DNA of 64,000 bases from VRUE01 sp963774405 (GCA_963774405.1 CAVZEV010000005.1:124001-188000); one strand, 5' to 3'; shown: positions 1 to 9,053, numbered from the stretch's first letter. Program-made: numbers and translations. The notes: generated from the letters alone by a model not told the origin.

Positions 1-1
1 C

Positions 2-1531
2 GCCTCCAACGAGGAGGGCTACCTGGTCCAGCGGATCATGCGCGAGGCGCTGGGCTCCCCCCACATCGACTCGCGCCCCTCGCGCGGCCCCGGCCGCGAG
101 GCGCTGGTGCGGCTGGCGCAGCCGGAGATCTCCGCCAAGCTCAGCGACATCGACAGCGCCGACGCGATCCTTGTCCTCGGCACCGACCCCCTGCACTCGA
201 GCCCGATCCTCGACCTGCGCATCCGCAAGGCAATCCGCCGCAACGGCGCCAAACTGGTCGTCGCGACCGAAGCGCCGACGACGCTGGACGGCGGCGCGGT
301 TGCGGTCGCCCGCTACGCCCCGGGCGGGGCCGGTGCCTTCCTCGCCGCTCTGGAGAGCGAACTTCACAACCCTGGCGAGCACTCGGACGTCGCGGCAACC
401 CTGAAGGGCTCCGAGTCGGTCGTCGTCATCTGGGGCGACCGCATCGGCCGCGAGGGTGACGGCGCCATCGCCTCCCTGCTTGACCTCGCGTCAACCCTCA
501 ACCTCGCGAGCACCGACGGCTCGGGCCTGCTCGAAGTCCCCGAGTTCACCAACGCCCGCGGCCTGCGCGAGGCCGGCTGCCTCCCCGACGCCGGGCCGGG
601 CCTCAGCACTCTCCCCCCTTTGACTACCTCAGAGGTAGCGAATGGGGGGAGCATTGGAATGGCGACCGAGGAAATCCGGGCGGCGCTGGAGTCCGGCGAG
701 CTGAAGACCGTCCTCCTCTTCGGGGTCGATCAGCTGCGGGACTTCCCTGACACCGCGGCGTGGAGAAACGCGCTGGCGAAAGCCGACCACGTAATCGCCT
801 TCTCCACCTTCGAGACCGCAACCACCGCAATGGCCGACGTGGTCTTCCCGCTGGAGACCCACGCCGAGAAAGACGGCACGGTCTCGCACCCTGACGGCCG
901 CCTCCAGCGCGTCCGCCCCAGCGCCTCGCGCCCCGGCGACATCCGCCCGAACTGGGGTGTACTGGCCGAGCTTTCCTTGGCGCTGGGACACGACACCGGC
1001 GTTTCGTCCCAACCCTCAGCCTTCGCCGCCCTAGCGAACGAAGTCCCCTTCTACGCCGGAATCTCGGACTCGAACATCGGCGGCCGCGGCATCCGCTGGC
1101 AAGACCTCCCCGACTCTCGCGCAAAGGCGCCTGAGCCTGCTGGAGCCCCCGTGGTGGGGTCTCCAAAACACTCAAGCGAGGCTCCTGCCGAGCGTTTTGG
1201 AGACCCCACCACGGGGGCTCTATCGCTCAGCACCTACCGCGATCTTTGGGCCGGCCCCATTACCGAGCTGAACCCCCCGCTGCGTTTCCTGGCTCCGCAG
1301 CAGCGCATCGAACTCTCGATCCCCGACGCCGACCGCCTAGGACTGCACCCCAACGACGAGGTCACCGTCTCCCAGAACGGCACCAGCATCCGCGCCAAGG
1401 TGACCATCAAGGAGCGCGTCCCCGAGGGCACCTGCCTCCTGATCGAGGGCGTCGCCGACGGCAACGCCAATGCCCTGCTCAACGGCAGCCCCGTCTCCGT
1501 CCAAATCGAGAAGACTGCCGCCGCCGAGTGA
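2..1531 (+). CDS. nuoG: NADH-quinone oxidoreductase subunit G, C-terminal part
   Basis: This is the large peripheral-arm subunit of respiratory complex I. The open frame enters from the left edge with SNEEGYLVQRI, a typical NuoG stretch, so the 5' end lies outside and about 509 residues of the molybdopterin-oxidoreductase-like domain remain. FSTFETATTAMADVVFPLETHAEKDGT, read in pieces (ADVVFPLETHAEKDGT), is the family hallmark near residue 280, and the C-terminal dinucleotide-binding-like domain follows after about residue 400. Two in-frame palindromes lie inside: a small one at 611-651 and a large one at 1143-1220, the latter in the linker before the last domain. The stop overlaps the nuoH start (GTGA). 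It heads a nuoGHIJKLMN operon. Confidence 0.93.
   Translation, partial: ASNEEGYLVQRIMREALGSPHIDSRPSRGPGREALVRLAQPEISAKLSDIDSADAILVLGTDPLHSSPILDLRIRKAIRRNGAKLVVATEAPTTLDGGAVAVARYAPGGAGAFLAALESELHNPGEHSDVAATLKGSESVVVIWGDRIGREGDGAIASLLDLASTLNLASTDGSGLLEVPEFTNARGLREAGCLPDAGPGLSTLPPLTTSEVANGGSIGMATEEIRAALESGELKTVLLFGVDQLRDFPDTAAWRNALAKADHVIAFSTFETATTAMADVVFPLETHAEKDGTVSHPDGRLQRVRPSASRPGDIRPNWGVLAELSLALGHDTGVSSQPSAFAALANEVPFYAGISDSNIGGRGIRWQDLPDSRAKAPEPAGAPVVGSPKHSSEAPAERFGDPTTGALSLSTYRDLWAGPITELNPPLRFLAPQQRIELSIPDADRLGLHPNDEVTVSQNGTSIRAKVTIKERVPEGTCLLIEGVADGNANALLNGSPVSVQIEKTAAAE
611..651. repeat. Small in-frame palindrome inside nuoG
   Basis: Eight-base arms CTCCCCCC (611-618) and GGGGGGAG (644-651) enclose an inner hairpin CTACCTC-A-GAGGTAG (624-638). 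It codes for a low-complexity stretch (PPLTTSEVANGGS) in an otherwise conserved protein, which suggests an inserted element. The GGTAGC next to a C/G run recalls the repeat at 9054-9133, but the relation is uncertain. Confidence 0.55.
1143..1220. repeat. Family A palindromic element in nuoG
   Basis: Perfect 27-bp inverted repeat (1143-1169 with 1194-1220) around a 24-nt loop. The loop starts with ACTCAA and then forms a partial apical stem GCGAGGC / GCCGAGC around TCCT. The same 24-nt loop occurs at 3604-3627 (opposite orientation) and 7466-7489. The element is read in frame and adds about 26 residues between two NuoG domains without a stop. Confidence 0.9.
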
Positions 1532-2526
1532 TCACCCTCGCCGACACCCAGTTCGTCGAAGCCACCTGGATCATGGTGGTCAAGAGCCTCGTCATCTTCG
1601 GCGTGATCTTCGGCATCCTGCCGCTGATGACGGTGCTCGAGCGCAAGCTGATCGGGCGCTTCCAGCATCGCTACGGCCCCAACCGGGTTGGTCCCTTCGG
1701 CCTGCTGCAACCGCTTGCCGACGTCGGCAAGCTGCTCTCCAAGGAGGCCTTCCGCCCGGCCAACGCGATCGGCACCCTCTTCATCCTCGGCCCGCTGCTG
1801 CCGGTGCTCTCCGGCGTCCTCGCCCTGGCGATCATCCCCTGGGGCAACGTTCAGGACGGCGTCGGGCTCTACGGGATCGACGTGCCGATCGGCATTCTCT
1901 ACTTCTTCGCCGTCGGCTCGATCGCCTTCTACGGCCTGCTGCTCGGCGGCTGGTCCTCGGGCTCCAAGTACAGCCTGCTCGGGGCGATGCGCGGCGCCGC
2001 CCAGCTGATCTCCTACGAGGTCTCGATGGGCCTGGCGCTGCTCGGCGTGATCATGATGGGCGGCTCGCTCTCGCTGGTCGACATCGTCGAAGCCCAGGGC
2101 ACGATCTGGTTCATCGTCCCCCAGTTCGTCGGCTTCCTGATCTTCATGCTGGCCGGCTTCGCCGAGACCAACCGCACCCCCTTCGACATGCCCGAGGCCG
2201 ACGCCGAACTCGTCCAGGGCTTCATGACCGAGTATGGCGGCATGCGCTTCGGCAGCTTCCTGCTGGTCGAATACATGGAGATCCTGGTCGTCTGCGGCGT
2301 CGCCTCGGCGATGTTCCTCGGCGGCTGGATGGGCCCCGGCCCGGGCTGGCTCGACCCGATCTGGATGCTGGCCAAGATGCTCGGCCTCGTCCTCGTCTTC
2401 ATCTGGGTGCGGGCAACGCTGCCGCGCCTGCGCTACGACCAGCTGATGAGCCTCGGCTGGAAGGTGCTGCTGCCGCTGGCGACGCTCAACGTCCTGGTCA
2501 CCGCGGTCCTGGTGGTGACCACATGA
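1528..2526 (+). CDS. nuoH: NADH-quinone oxidoreductase subunit H
   Basis: NuoH is the membrane subunit that joins the peripheral arm to the proton-pumping arm and forms part of the quinone site. The 332-residue product has about eight hydrophobic segments. It carries the family signatures ERKLIGRFQHRYGPNRVGP near residue 38 and FAETNRTPFDMPEADAELV near residue 210 (read in overlapping parts). The GTG start at 1528 overlaps the nuoG stop by four bases, which sets the start and implies translational coupling. The stop overlaps the nuoI ATG in the same way. No damage is visible. Confidence 0.96.
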   Translation: MITLADTQFVEATWIMVVKSLVIFGVIFGILPLMTVLERKLIGRFQHRYGPNRVGPFGLLQPLADVGKLLSKEAFRPANAIGTLFILGPLLPVLSGVLALAIIPWGNVQDGVGLYGIDVPIGILYFFAVGSIAFYGLLLGGWSSGSKYSLLGAMRGAAQLISYEVSMGLALLGVIMMGGSLSLVDIVEAQGTIWFIVPQFVGFLIFMLAGFAETNRTPFDMPEADAELVQGFMTEYGGMRFGSFLLVEYMEILVVCGVASAMFLGGWMGPGPGWLDPIWMLAKMLGLVLVFIWVRATLPRLRYDQLMSLGWKVLLPLATLNVLVTAVLVVTT

Positions 2527-3068
2527 GCGCCGAGTTCCCCTACCTCAAAGACGACAGCGTGGTCGAGGTCCAGCGCGGGCCCGAGCCGGGCGGCGTCGGC
2601 GGCGCCTATCGCGCCTTCGGCGAGACCCTGCGCGGGCTGAAGACGACGATGGCGCGGCTGATCGAGGGGCCGATGACGATCGAGTACCCCGAGGAGAAGA
2701 CGCCCGTCTACCCGCGCTTCCGCGGCCGCCACAAGCTGCACAAGTTTGAGGACACCGGGCTGGAGAAGTGCGTCGGCTGCTCGCTCTGCGCCGCCGCCTG
2801 CCCGGCCGACTGCATCCGCGTCGTCGCCGCCGAGAACATCCCCGGCGACCGCGTCTCGGCCGGCGAGCGCTTCGCCGCGATCTACGAGATCAACCTCTCG
2901 CGCTGCATCTTCTGCGGCTACTGCGAGATCGCCTGTCCCTTCGACGCGATCACGATGGGCCACGACTACGAGATGTCCGACTACGACCGCGGCGACCTGA
3001 TCTTCACCAAGGAGATGCTGCTCGCCGAGCCGATCGAGCGCACGCCGCTGCGGGCAGAGGGCGAATAG
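2523..3068 (+). CDS. nuoI: NADH-quinone oxidoreductase subunit I
   Basis: NuoI is the peripheral-arm ferredoxin-like subunit that passes electrons to the last cluster before quinone. The 181-residue product contains two 4Fe-4S motifs, CVGCSLCAAACPADC near residue 84 and CIFCGYCEIACPFDA near residue 128, with the expected CxxCxxCxxxCP spacing. The ATG overlaps the nuoH TGA and the TAG stop directly abuts the nuoJ GTG. Length and motif order are normal. Confidence 0.96.
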   Translation: MSAEFPYLKDDSVVEVQRGPEPGGVGGAYRAFGETLRGLKTTMARLIEGPMTIEYPEEKTPVYPRFRGRHKLHKFEDTGLEKCVGCSLCAAACPADCIRVVAAENIPGDRVSAGERFAAIYEINLSRCIFCGYCEIACPFDAITMGHDYEMSDYDRGDLIFTKEMLLAEPIERTPLRAEGE

Positions 3069-3679
3069 GTGGAAGCGGTCCTCTTCTTCCTGGCGGCGAT
3101 CGGCGCCCTCGGCGGCGCGGTCGGCGTCGTCGCCATGCGCAACCCCTTCTACGGCGTGCTGGCCCTGATCGTCCACCTCTTCTCGCTGGCGGTCCTCTTC
3201 CTGCTGCTGACCTCGGCCTTCGTCGCCGCCGCCCAGGTGGTCGTCTACGCCGGCGCCGTGATGGTCCTCTATGTCTTCGTGGTCGCCTACGTGGGCGGCG
3301 ATACCGAGTCGGCCTGGGAGCCGATCCCCGGCCAAAGGTTCCTGGCCCCGCTCCTTGGCATCGCCCTCTTCATCGAGCTCTCGGTTGCCGTGCTCGCCTC
3401 GTCGCTTCTGGCCCTGGGCACTCACGGGCCCGACGTCAACCCGGGCTTCGGCGACCCCGCCGCGATCGGACGCCTGCTGCTCGAACGGTTTCTGATTCCG
3501 TTCGAGGCTTCGTCGATCCTGCTGTTGCTGGCTGCTGTTGGCGCGGTGGTTCTTGCGGGGCGCGGCAAGGCATCAGAGGGGGCCGGGACGGGGCCCTCAG
3601 AACGCTCGGCGGGAGCCTCGCTTGAGTGTTCTGAGGCCCCGTCCCGGCCCCCTCTCACGCTGGCGGTGTCCCGTCATGA
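3069..3679 (+). CDS. nuoJ: NADH-quinone oxidoreductase subunit J (frame break in 3' palindrome)
   Basis: NuoJ is a small membrane-arm subunit. GTG at 3069 directly follows nuoI. Residues 1-170 give five hydrophobic segments, with the typical NPFYGVLALIVHLFSLAVL and VVYAGAVMVLYVFVV. As written, the frame has no stop and runs through nuoK into nuoL. A Family A palindrome lies at the 3' end (3575-3655), and its right arm has one G fewer (3634-3635) than perfect pairing needs. Restoring that G puts the frame onto TGA at 3677-3679, which gives an ATGA overlap with nuoK and a 203-residue protein. I take this as the true end. Confidence 0.85.
3575..3655. repeat. Family A palindromic element at 3' end of nuoJ
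   Basis: Arms 3575-3603 and 3628-3655 pair along 28 bp with one bulged C on the left. The 24-nt loop 3604-3627 is the reverse complement of the Family A loop in nuoG with a single base change, so the element sits in opposite orientation. It forms the end of nuoJ and part of the spacer before nuoK. Confidence 0.9.
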
Positions 3680-3975
3680 ACATCGAGTGGTACATCGTCT
3701 TGTCATCGCTGCTGTTTGCCGTTGGAGCTGTGGGCATCCTGATCAGGCGCAGTCCCGTGGTCATTCTGCTCTGCCTAGAGCTGATGCTGAATGCGGGGAA
3801 CCTGGCGTTGGTCGCGTTCAGCAGGATGGTGGGCAACCAGCAGGGTCAGATTTTCGCGATCGTCGTGATGGTGGTGGCCGCCTGCGAGGTGGTCGTCGGG
3901 CTGGGCCTGATCGTGGCGATCTTCCGGCGCAAGCTTCCGCTGGATGTGGATGCGCTGAGGGAGCTTCGAGGGTGA
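3676..3975 (+). CDS. nuoK: NADH-quinone oxidoreductase subunit K
   Basis: NuoK is an MrpC-like membrane-arm subunit. The 99-residue product has three transmembrane segments and the family motif LLCLELMLNAGNLALVAF, including the membrane glutamate of helix 2. The ATG at 3676 is preferred over the upstream in-frame ATG at 3538, because only this start gives the usual length and homology. The stop overlaps the nuoL GTG at 3972 (GTGA). Confidence 0.95.
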   Translation: MNIEWYIVLSSLLFAVGAVGILIRRSPVVILLCLELMLNAGNLALVAFSRMVGNQQGQIFAIVVMVVAACEVVVGLGLIVAIFRRKLPLDVDALRELRG

Positions 3976-5982
3976 GCGCTACTGCTTGGGCCTGGCTGGT
4001 CCTCCTATTCCCACTCTTGGGCTCGATCGCGATCGGTCTCAGCTTCAAGGCGATTCCCGCGCGCGTCGCGGGCGTCATCGGCACAGCTGCCATCGGCCTC
4101 GCGTTCCTCTGCGGCGTCGCCGCGTTGATCAGCCTGCTGGGCGAATCGCCCGACGCGCGCCACCACGCCTCTTCGCTATGGGATTACGCCTCGGTTGCGG
4201 GCCTCAACATCAAGCTCGGCATCTACCTCGATCCGCTCTCGACCTTCATGGTGCTGGTCGTCACCGGGGTCTCGACCCTGATCCACCTCTACTCGTTCGG
4301 CTACATGCAGTCCGACGAGGGCTATCACCGCTTCTTCAGCTACCTCAACTTCTTCGTCTTCTCGATGCTGCTGCTGGTCCTCGCCGGCAACTTCGTCCTG
4401 CTGATCGTCGGCTGGGCCTTCGTCGGCTTTGCCTCCTACGCGCTGATCAGCTTCTGGTACCGGCGCACCACGGCGACCAGGGCCGGGATGAAGGCCTTCG
4501 TGATCAACGTCGTCGGCGACATCGGTCTCGTGCTCGCCGCCTTCCTGATCTTCCGCGAACTGGGGCACCTTCGAATACAGCGAGGTCTTCGCCAAGGCGC
4601 CGCAGGTCTTCCAGACGAACGAGTGGACGGTGACGGCGATCTGCCTGCTGCTCCTCGTCGGCGCCTTCGCCAAGTCGGCGCAGCTGCCCTTCCACACCTG
4701 GCTGCCCGACGCGATGGAGGGCCCGACCCCGGTCTCCTCGCTGATCCACGCGGCGACGATGGTCACCGCCGGCGTCTACCTGATCGCCCGCACCCACGTG
4801 CTCTTCGTCCTCGCCCCGACCGCCGCCGACATCGCCGCCTTCGTCGGCCTGGCGACGCTGCTGGTGGCGGGCACGATCGCGATCGCGATGACCGACCTGA
4901 AGCGAGCGATCGCCTACTCGACGATGAGCCAGATCGGCTACATGATCATGGGCGTCTCGATCGGCGCCTACGCCCAGGGGCTCTTCCACCTGATGACCCA
5001 CGCCTTCTTCAAGGCGCTGCTCTTCATGGCGGCCGGCTCGATCATCTCGGCGATGGCCAACCGCCAGGACATCGACCGGATGAGCGGCTTCTGGAAGGCG
5101 ATGCGCTTCACCTCGCTGATGCTGCTGATCGGGGGGCTGGCGCTGGCCGCCTTCCCGCTCACCTCGGGCTTCTTCTCCAAGGACTCGATCCTCGCCTACG
5201 CCGAGGCGCGCGGCGGGATGTACTTCTGGATGGCGATCGGCGGCTACGTCGGCGCCTTCCTGACCGCGATCTACACCTTCCGGCTGATCTTCCGGGTGCT
5301 GCCGGGGGCGCCGTGCCCCGAGGCCCAGCACCTGATCGACAGCGGTGAGCTGTTCCACGGCCCGGCAATCAACCCGGCCAACGAAGAGCTCGAGGATCCC
5401 GAGGTCGGCTTCCCCGGCGCCCACCACCACATCGCCGAGCAGTCCAAGCCGATGGCGGTGGCGATGGCGGTGCTCGCCTTCGGAGCGCTGTTCGCCGGCC
5501 TGATCCAGGTCCCCGGCGTCGATGACGTCCTCTTCAAGTTCCTCGACCCGGTCTTCGCCGGCTCGCCGCTCAGCGAAGTCCACCCGAGCGTCGGCGCCGA
5601 GTGGCGGGGGCTGGCGATCGGCGGGGTGATCTCGCTGCTCGGCATCGCCACCGCCTGGTTGCTCTGGGTGCGCAGCCCCGAGCTGCCGGCGCTCTTCCGC
5701 GAGCGCCTGCGGCCGGTCTACCTGCTCTGCGTCAACAAGTGGTACTTCGACGAGGCGATCGACTTCCTGATCGTGCGCCCGGCGCTGGCGATCGGGCGCT
5801 TCGCCAACCGCACCTTCGAGCGCCTCGTCGTCGACGGTCTCGTCACCGGCACCGAGGAGTTCGTCGGCGGCAGCGGCCGCATCGTCCGCGTCGTGCAGAG
5901 CGGCTTCGTGCGCAGCTACGCGCTGCTGCTCCTCGTCGGCTTCGCCGGCCTCGCCCTCTACTTCCTGTTGAGCAGCTCATGA
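3972..5982 (+). CDS. nuoL: NADH-quinone oxidoreductase subunit L (one frameshift)
   Basis: NuoL is the distal antiporter-like proton-pumping subunit. Residues 1 to about 197 read in one frame and the rest in the next. The break lies at GGGG 4562-4565, where removing one G joins FLIFRELG to TFEYSEVFAKAPQVF and restores about 669 residues. Family motifs are present: YLDPLSTFMVLVVTGVSTLI, LPFHTWLPDAMEGPTPVSSL and LMTHAFFKALLF. The last 150 residues form the lateral helix and terminal TM segment. The GTG start is coupled to nuoK and the stop overlaps the nuoM ATG. A sequencing indel is the likeliest cause. Confidence 0.92.
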
Positions 5983-7541
5983 CCAACTCGCTGCTCTGGA
6001 CACCGCTCGCCTTCGGCCTGATCGGCCTCTTCCTGCCCCGACGCCTCGCCGGCTGGTGGGCGACGCTGGGCGCGGTGGCGACGCTGGGGATCGCGATTTC
6101 GCTGGTAGCCGGCTTCGACTCGGGCGCCGCCGGCCTGCAGGACACCGTCGACGTCAACTGGATCCCCGGGCTCGGGGTCGACTACAGCCTCGGCATCGAC
6201 GGCCTCAACGTCTTCCTGATCCTGCTCACCACCGTTCTCTGGGTGGCGGGGACGGCCTTCGCCGCCTTCCGCGAGCAGGAGCGCCCCCACCTCTTCTTCC
6301 TGATGATGCTGATCGGGGAGACCGCGACGCTGGGCTCGTTCCTGGCCCAGGACCTGCTGCTCTTCGTCCTCTTCTTCGACCTGATGCTGGTGCCGTTCTA
6401 CTTCCTCTTCGGCGCCTGGGGCAGCGACCGCGAGGGCGGGCCGAGCGCCTCGGCGGCAACGCTGAAGATGATCGTCTACACGCTGATCGGCTCGCTGCTG
6501 ATGCTGGTCGGAGCGATCACGGTCGCGATCATCAGCGCCGACGGCGGGCAGATCACCTTCTCGATCGCCGAACTGGCCAAGCACCCGATCGGCGAAGGCA
6601 GCCAGCGCTGGATCTTCTGGTTCTTCGCCGCCGCCTTCCTGGTCAAGATGCCCGCCTTCCTCCTGCACGGCTGGATGCCCGACGCCTACCGGGCGGCGCC
6701 GCTGCCGGCCCTGGCGGTCTTCTCCGGCGTGCTGGCCAAGGTCGGCGCCTACGGCTTCCTGCGCGTCGTGCTGCCGCTCTTCCCCGCGGCGACGATCGAA
6801 TTCCAGGAGGTGATCCTGGTCATCGCCCTGGCCTCGATCCTCTACGGCTCGGTGATGGCCTTCACCCAGACCAACGTGCGGCTGATCGCCGGCTACTCCT
6901 CGGTCGCCCAGCTCGGCTTCATCACCGCCGGCATCTTCGCGCTGAGCGCCGACGGGGCAGACGGCGCGATCCTGCAGATGGTCAACCACGGCCTCGTCGT
7001 CGCGCCGCTCTTCGTCATCGTCGCGATCCTGGCCGAGCGCTCCGGCACCGAGGCCCTGCGCGAGATGGGCGGCATGGCAATGAAGGCCCCGGTGCTGGCG
7101 GCCCTCTTCCTGATCGTCACCCTCGCCACGCTGGCAATGCCCGGCTCGGCCAACTTCGTCGGCGAGTTCTACATATTGAATGGCCTCTTCGACTCGAAGA
7201 TCGTCTTTGCCTTCGTCGCCATCTCCGGCGTCGCGATGAGCGCCTACTACGCCCTGCGCCTCTACCAGCGCACCATGCACAACCGCAAGCCGGAGGGGCT
7301 GGTCTCGCGTGAGATCGGTTGGCGCGACGGCGTCGTACTCGTGCCCCTGGTGCTCTGCATCGTCGGCCTGGCCCTGTACCCGCAGTTGATCCTCAAGCGC
7401 ACGGACTCCTCAGTGACGAAGTCCGTGGCGGCGACCGAAGGGCCGTCAGGGGGGTCTCCCAAAACACTCAAGCGCGGCGCCGGCCGCGCGTTTTGGGAGA
7501 CCCCCCTGACGGCCCTCGACCCCCCCAAGGCAAGCCAATGA
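5979..7541 (+). CDS. nuoM: NADH-quinone oxidoreductase subunit M
   Basis: NuoM is the second antiporter-like pump of complex I. The 520-residue product has about 13-14 transmembrane helices. It shows YSLGIDGLNVFLILLTT near residue 71, FDLMLVPFYFLFGAWG around 133 and LLHGWMPDAYRAAP near 226. The ATG overlaps the nuoL TGA. The final 35 residues (after LILKRTDSSVTKSVAAT) are not NuoM-like and are encoded by the Family A palindrome at 7440-7515, so the tail has been extended. The stop overlaps the nuoN ATG. Confidence 0.95.
   Translation: MTNSLLWTPLAFGLIGLFLPRRLAGWWATLGAVATLGIAISLVAGFDSGAAGLQDTVDVNWIPGLGVDYSLGIDGLNVFLILLTTVLWVAGTAFAAFREQERPHLFFLMMLIGETATLGSFLAQDLLLFVLFFDLMLVPFYFLFGAWGSDREGGPSASAATLKMIVYTLIGSLLMLVGAITVAIISADGGQITFSIAELAKHPIGEGSQRWIFWFFAAAFLVKMPAFLLHGWMPDAYRAAPLPALAVFSGVLAKVGAYGFLRVVLPLFPAATIEFQEVILVIALASILYGSVMAFTQTNVRLIAGYSSVAQLGFITAGIFALSADGADGAILQMVNHGLVVAPLFVIVAILAERSGTEALREMGGMAMKAPVLAALFLIVTLATLAMPGSANFVGEFYILNGLFDSKIVFAFVAISGVAMSAYYALRLYQRTMHNRKPEGLVSREIGWRDGVVLVPLVLCIVGLALYPQLILKRTDSSVTKSVAATEGPSGGSPKTLKRGAGRAFWETPLTALDPPKASQ
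7440..7515. repeat. Family A palindromic element in nuoM tail
   Basis: Perfect 26-bp inverted repeat (7440-7465 with 7490-7515) around the 24-nt Family A loop (7466-7489). The loop has the ACTCAA bulge and here a perfect apical stem GCGCGGC-GCCG-GCCGCGC. The loop-proximal stem GGGGTCTCCCAAAAC nearly matches that of the nuoG copy, while the distal stem differs completely yet is still perfectly paired. Confidence 0.9.
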
Positions 7542-9028
7542 ACTTCCACGCCCCCCACATCGACTACGCCGCCCTCTCGCCCGTCCTGGCCCTGACCGTC
7601 GGCCTCTGCGTCGTCCTGCTCGCCGGCGTCTTCAAGCCGCTCAAGCGCGGCGTCCCGGCGCTGACCCTGATCGCGCTCGCCACCACGGCCGGGCTGCTGA
7701 TCTGGCGCTGGGGCAACCCGCAGGGCCTCGTCTCCGGCGCGCTGCGGATCGATGACCTGGCGATTTCCATTTCGCTGATCGCGGTTCTCACGGCCGCGTT
7801 TGCGGTCCTTTTCTCGATCCGCGAGCCCGCCGCCGAACAGGCGGGCAAGGGCGAGTACCACGCGCTCTTGCTCGGCTCGCTGCTGGGCATGGTCCTGCTC
7901 GCCCAGGCGCAGAACCTGGTCACCTTCTTCGTCGCCCTGGAGACGCTCTCGATCCCGCTCTACATCCTCTGCGCGACCAACCTGCGGCGCGAGAAGTCGC
8001 TCGAGTCGGGGCTCAAGTACCTGATCGTCGGCTCGCTCGGCTCGGCGACGCTGCTCTACGGGATGGCATTCCTCTACGGCGGCACCGGCTCGACCGACTT
8101 CGGCGGGATCGCCCACGGCATCGCCCAGAAGGGCGTGCTCGGCGACCCGCTGATCCTGGTCGGGATCGGCATGGCCGCTGTCGGCCTCGCCTTCAAGACC
8201 TCGATCGCCCCCTTCCACCAGTGGACGCCCGATGTCTACGAGGGCGCGCCCTCGCCGATCACCGGCTTCATGGCGGTGGCGACCAAGGCCGCCGCCTTCG
8301 CCGTCTTCATCCGCTTCTTCGACGTCGCCCTGGCGCCGCAGGCGAACGAGTGGCAGCCGGCGCTCGCCGTGCTCGCGGCGATCTCGATCGTCGTCGGCAA
8401 CGTCGGCGCGCTCGGCCAGAACTCGCTCAAGCGCCTGCTCGGCTACTCGGGCATCGCCCAGGCCGGCTACATCCTCGGCGGCCTCGTCGTCGCCAGCGCG
8501 GCGGGCGTCAACGCGATCGTCTTCTACCTCGCCGCCTACGCCTTCATGAACCTGGCCGCCTTCGCCGTCGTCATCGCCCGCGAGCGCGAGACCCCTTACG
8601 GCGACGACATTGCCGCCGTGCGCGGCCTCGGCGCCGAGCGGCCGTTGCTGGCCTGGCCGCTGACGATCTCGATGCTCGGCCTCGCCGGGCTGCCGGCGAC
8701 AGCGGGGTTCATCGGCAAGCTCTACCTGATCGAGGCGCTGGTCGAGGGGGACTACACCTGGCTCGCGGTGTTCATCGCGGTGGGGACGATGATCTCACTG
8801 GCTTACTACCTGCGGGTGGTGGCGGCGATGTGGATGCGGCCGGAGCCGGCTGCTGAACCGGTGATCGCGGGGGCTTCCCCGGAGGCCGATCCGATTGACC
8901 CCGAGGCCGGCCGACGCATCTACCTCGTAGCTCCCGCTCTGTTGGCCGCAGCTGCGGTTGTGTTCTTCGGAGTTATCCCGGAGCCGTTGGTGAAGTTTGC
9001 GGAACACGCCGGGTCGTCTCTCTTCTGA
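7538..9028 (+). CDS. nuoN: NADH-quinone oxidoreductase subunit N
   Basis: NuoN is the third antiporter-like pump and the last gene of the operon. The 496-residue product has about 14 transmembrane helices, with SIAPFHQWTPDVYEGAPSPI near residue 225 and LKRLLGYSGIAQAGYIL near 299 as signatures. The ATG at 7538 overlaps the nuoM stop, which excludes earlier in-frame starts within the nuoM palindrome. The operon ends here; 127 bp with a palindromic repeat follow before the next gene. Confidence 0.95.
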   Translation: MNFHAPHIDYAALSPVLALTVGLCVVLLAGVFKPLKRGVPALTLIALATTAGLLIWRWGNPQGLVSGALRIDDLAISISLIAVLTAAFAVLFSIREPAAEQAGKGEYHALLLGSLLGMVLLAQAQNLVTFFVALETLSIPLYILCATNLRREKSLESGLKYLIVGSLGSATLLYGMAFLYGGTGSTDFGGIAHGIAQKGVLGDPLILVGIGMAAVGLAFKTSIAPFHQWTPDVYEGAPSPITGFMAVATKAAAFAVFIRFFDVALAPQANEWQPALAVLAAISIVVGNVGALGQNSLKRLLGYSGIAQAGYILGGLVVASAAGVNAIVFYLAAYAFMNLAAFAVVIARERETPYGDDIAAVRGLGAERPLLAWPLTISMLGLAGLPATAGFIGKLYLIEALVEGDYTWLAVFIAVGTMISLAYYLRVVAAMWMRPEPAAEPVIAGASPEADPIDPEAGRRIYLVAPALLAAAAVVFFGVIPEPLVKFAEHAGSSLF

Positions 9029-9053
9029 ACAGACGTCTCGGCGCGGCGGGTCC

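Noticed and set aside
3069..5348. A single 759-codon frame joining nuoJ to nuoL
   Set aside because: NuoK lies between in another frame, and a one-base repair in the hairpin gives normal nuoJ and nuoL genes; a true fusion would delete nuoK from the order.
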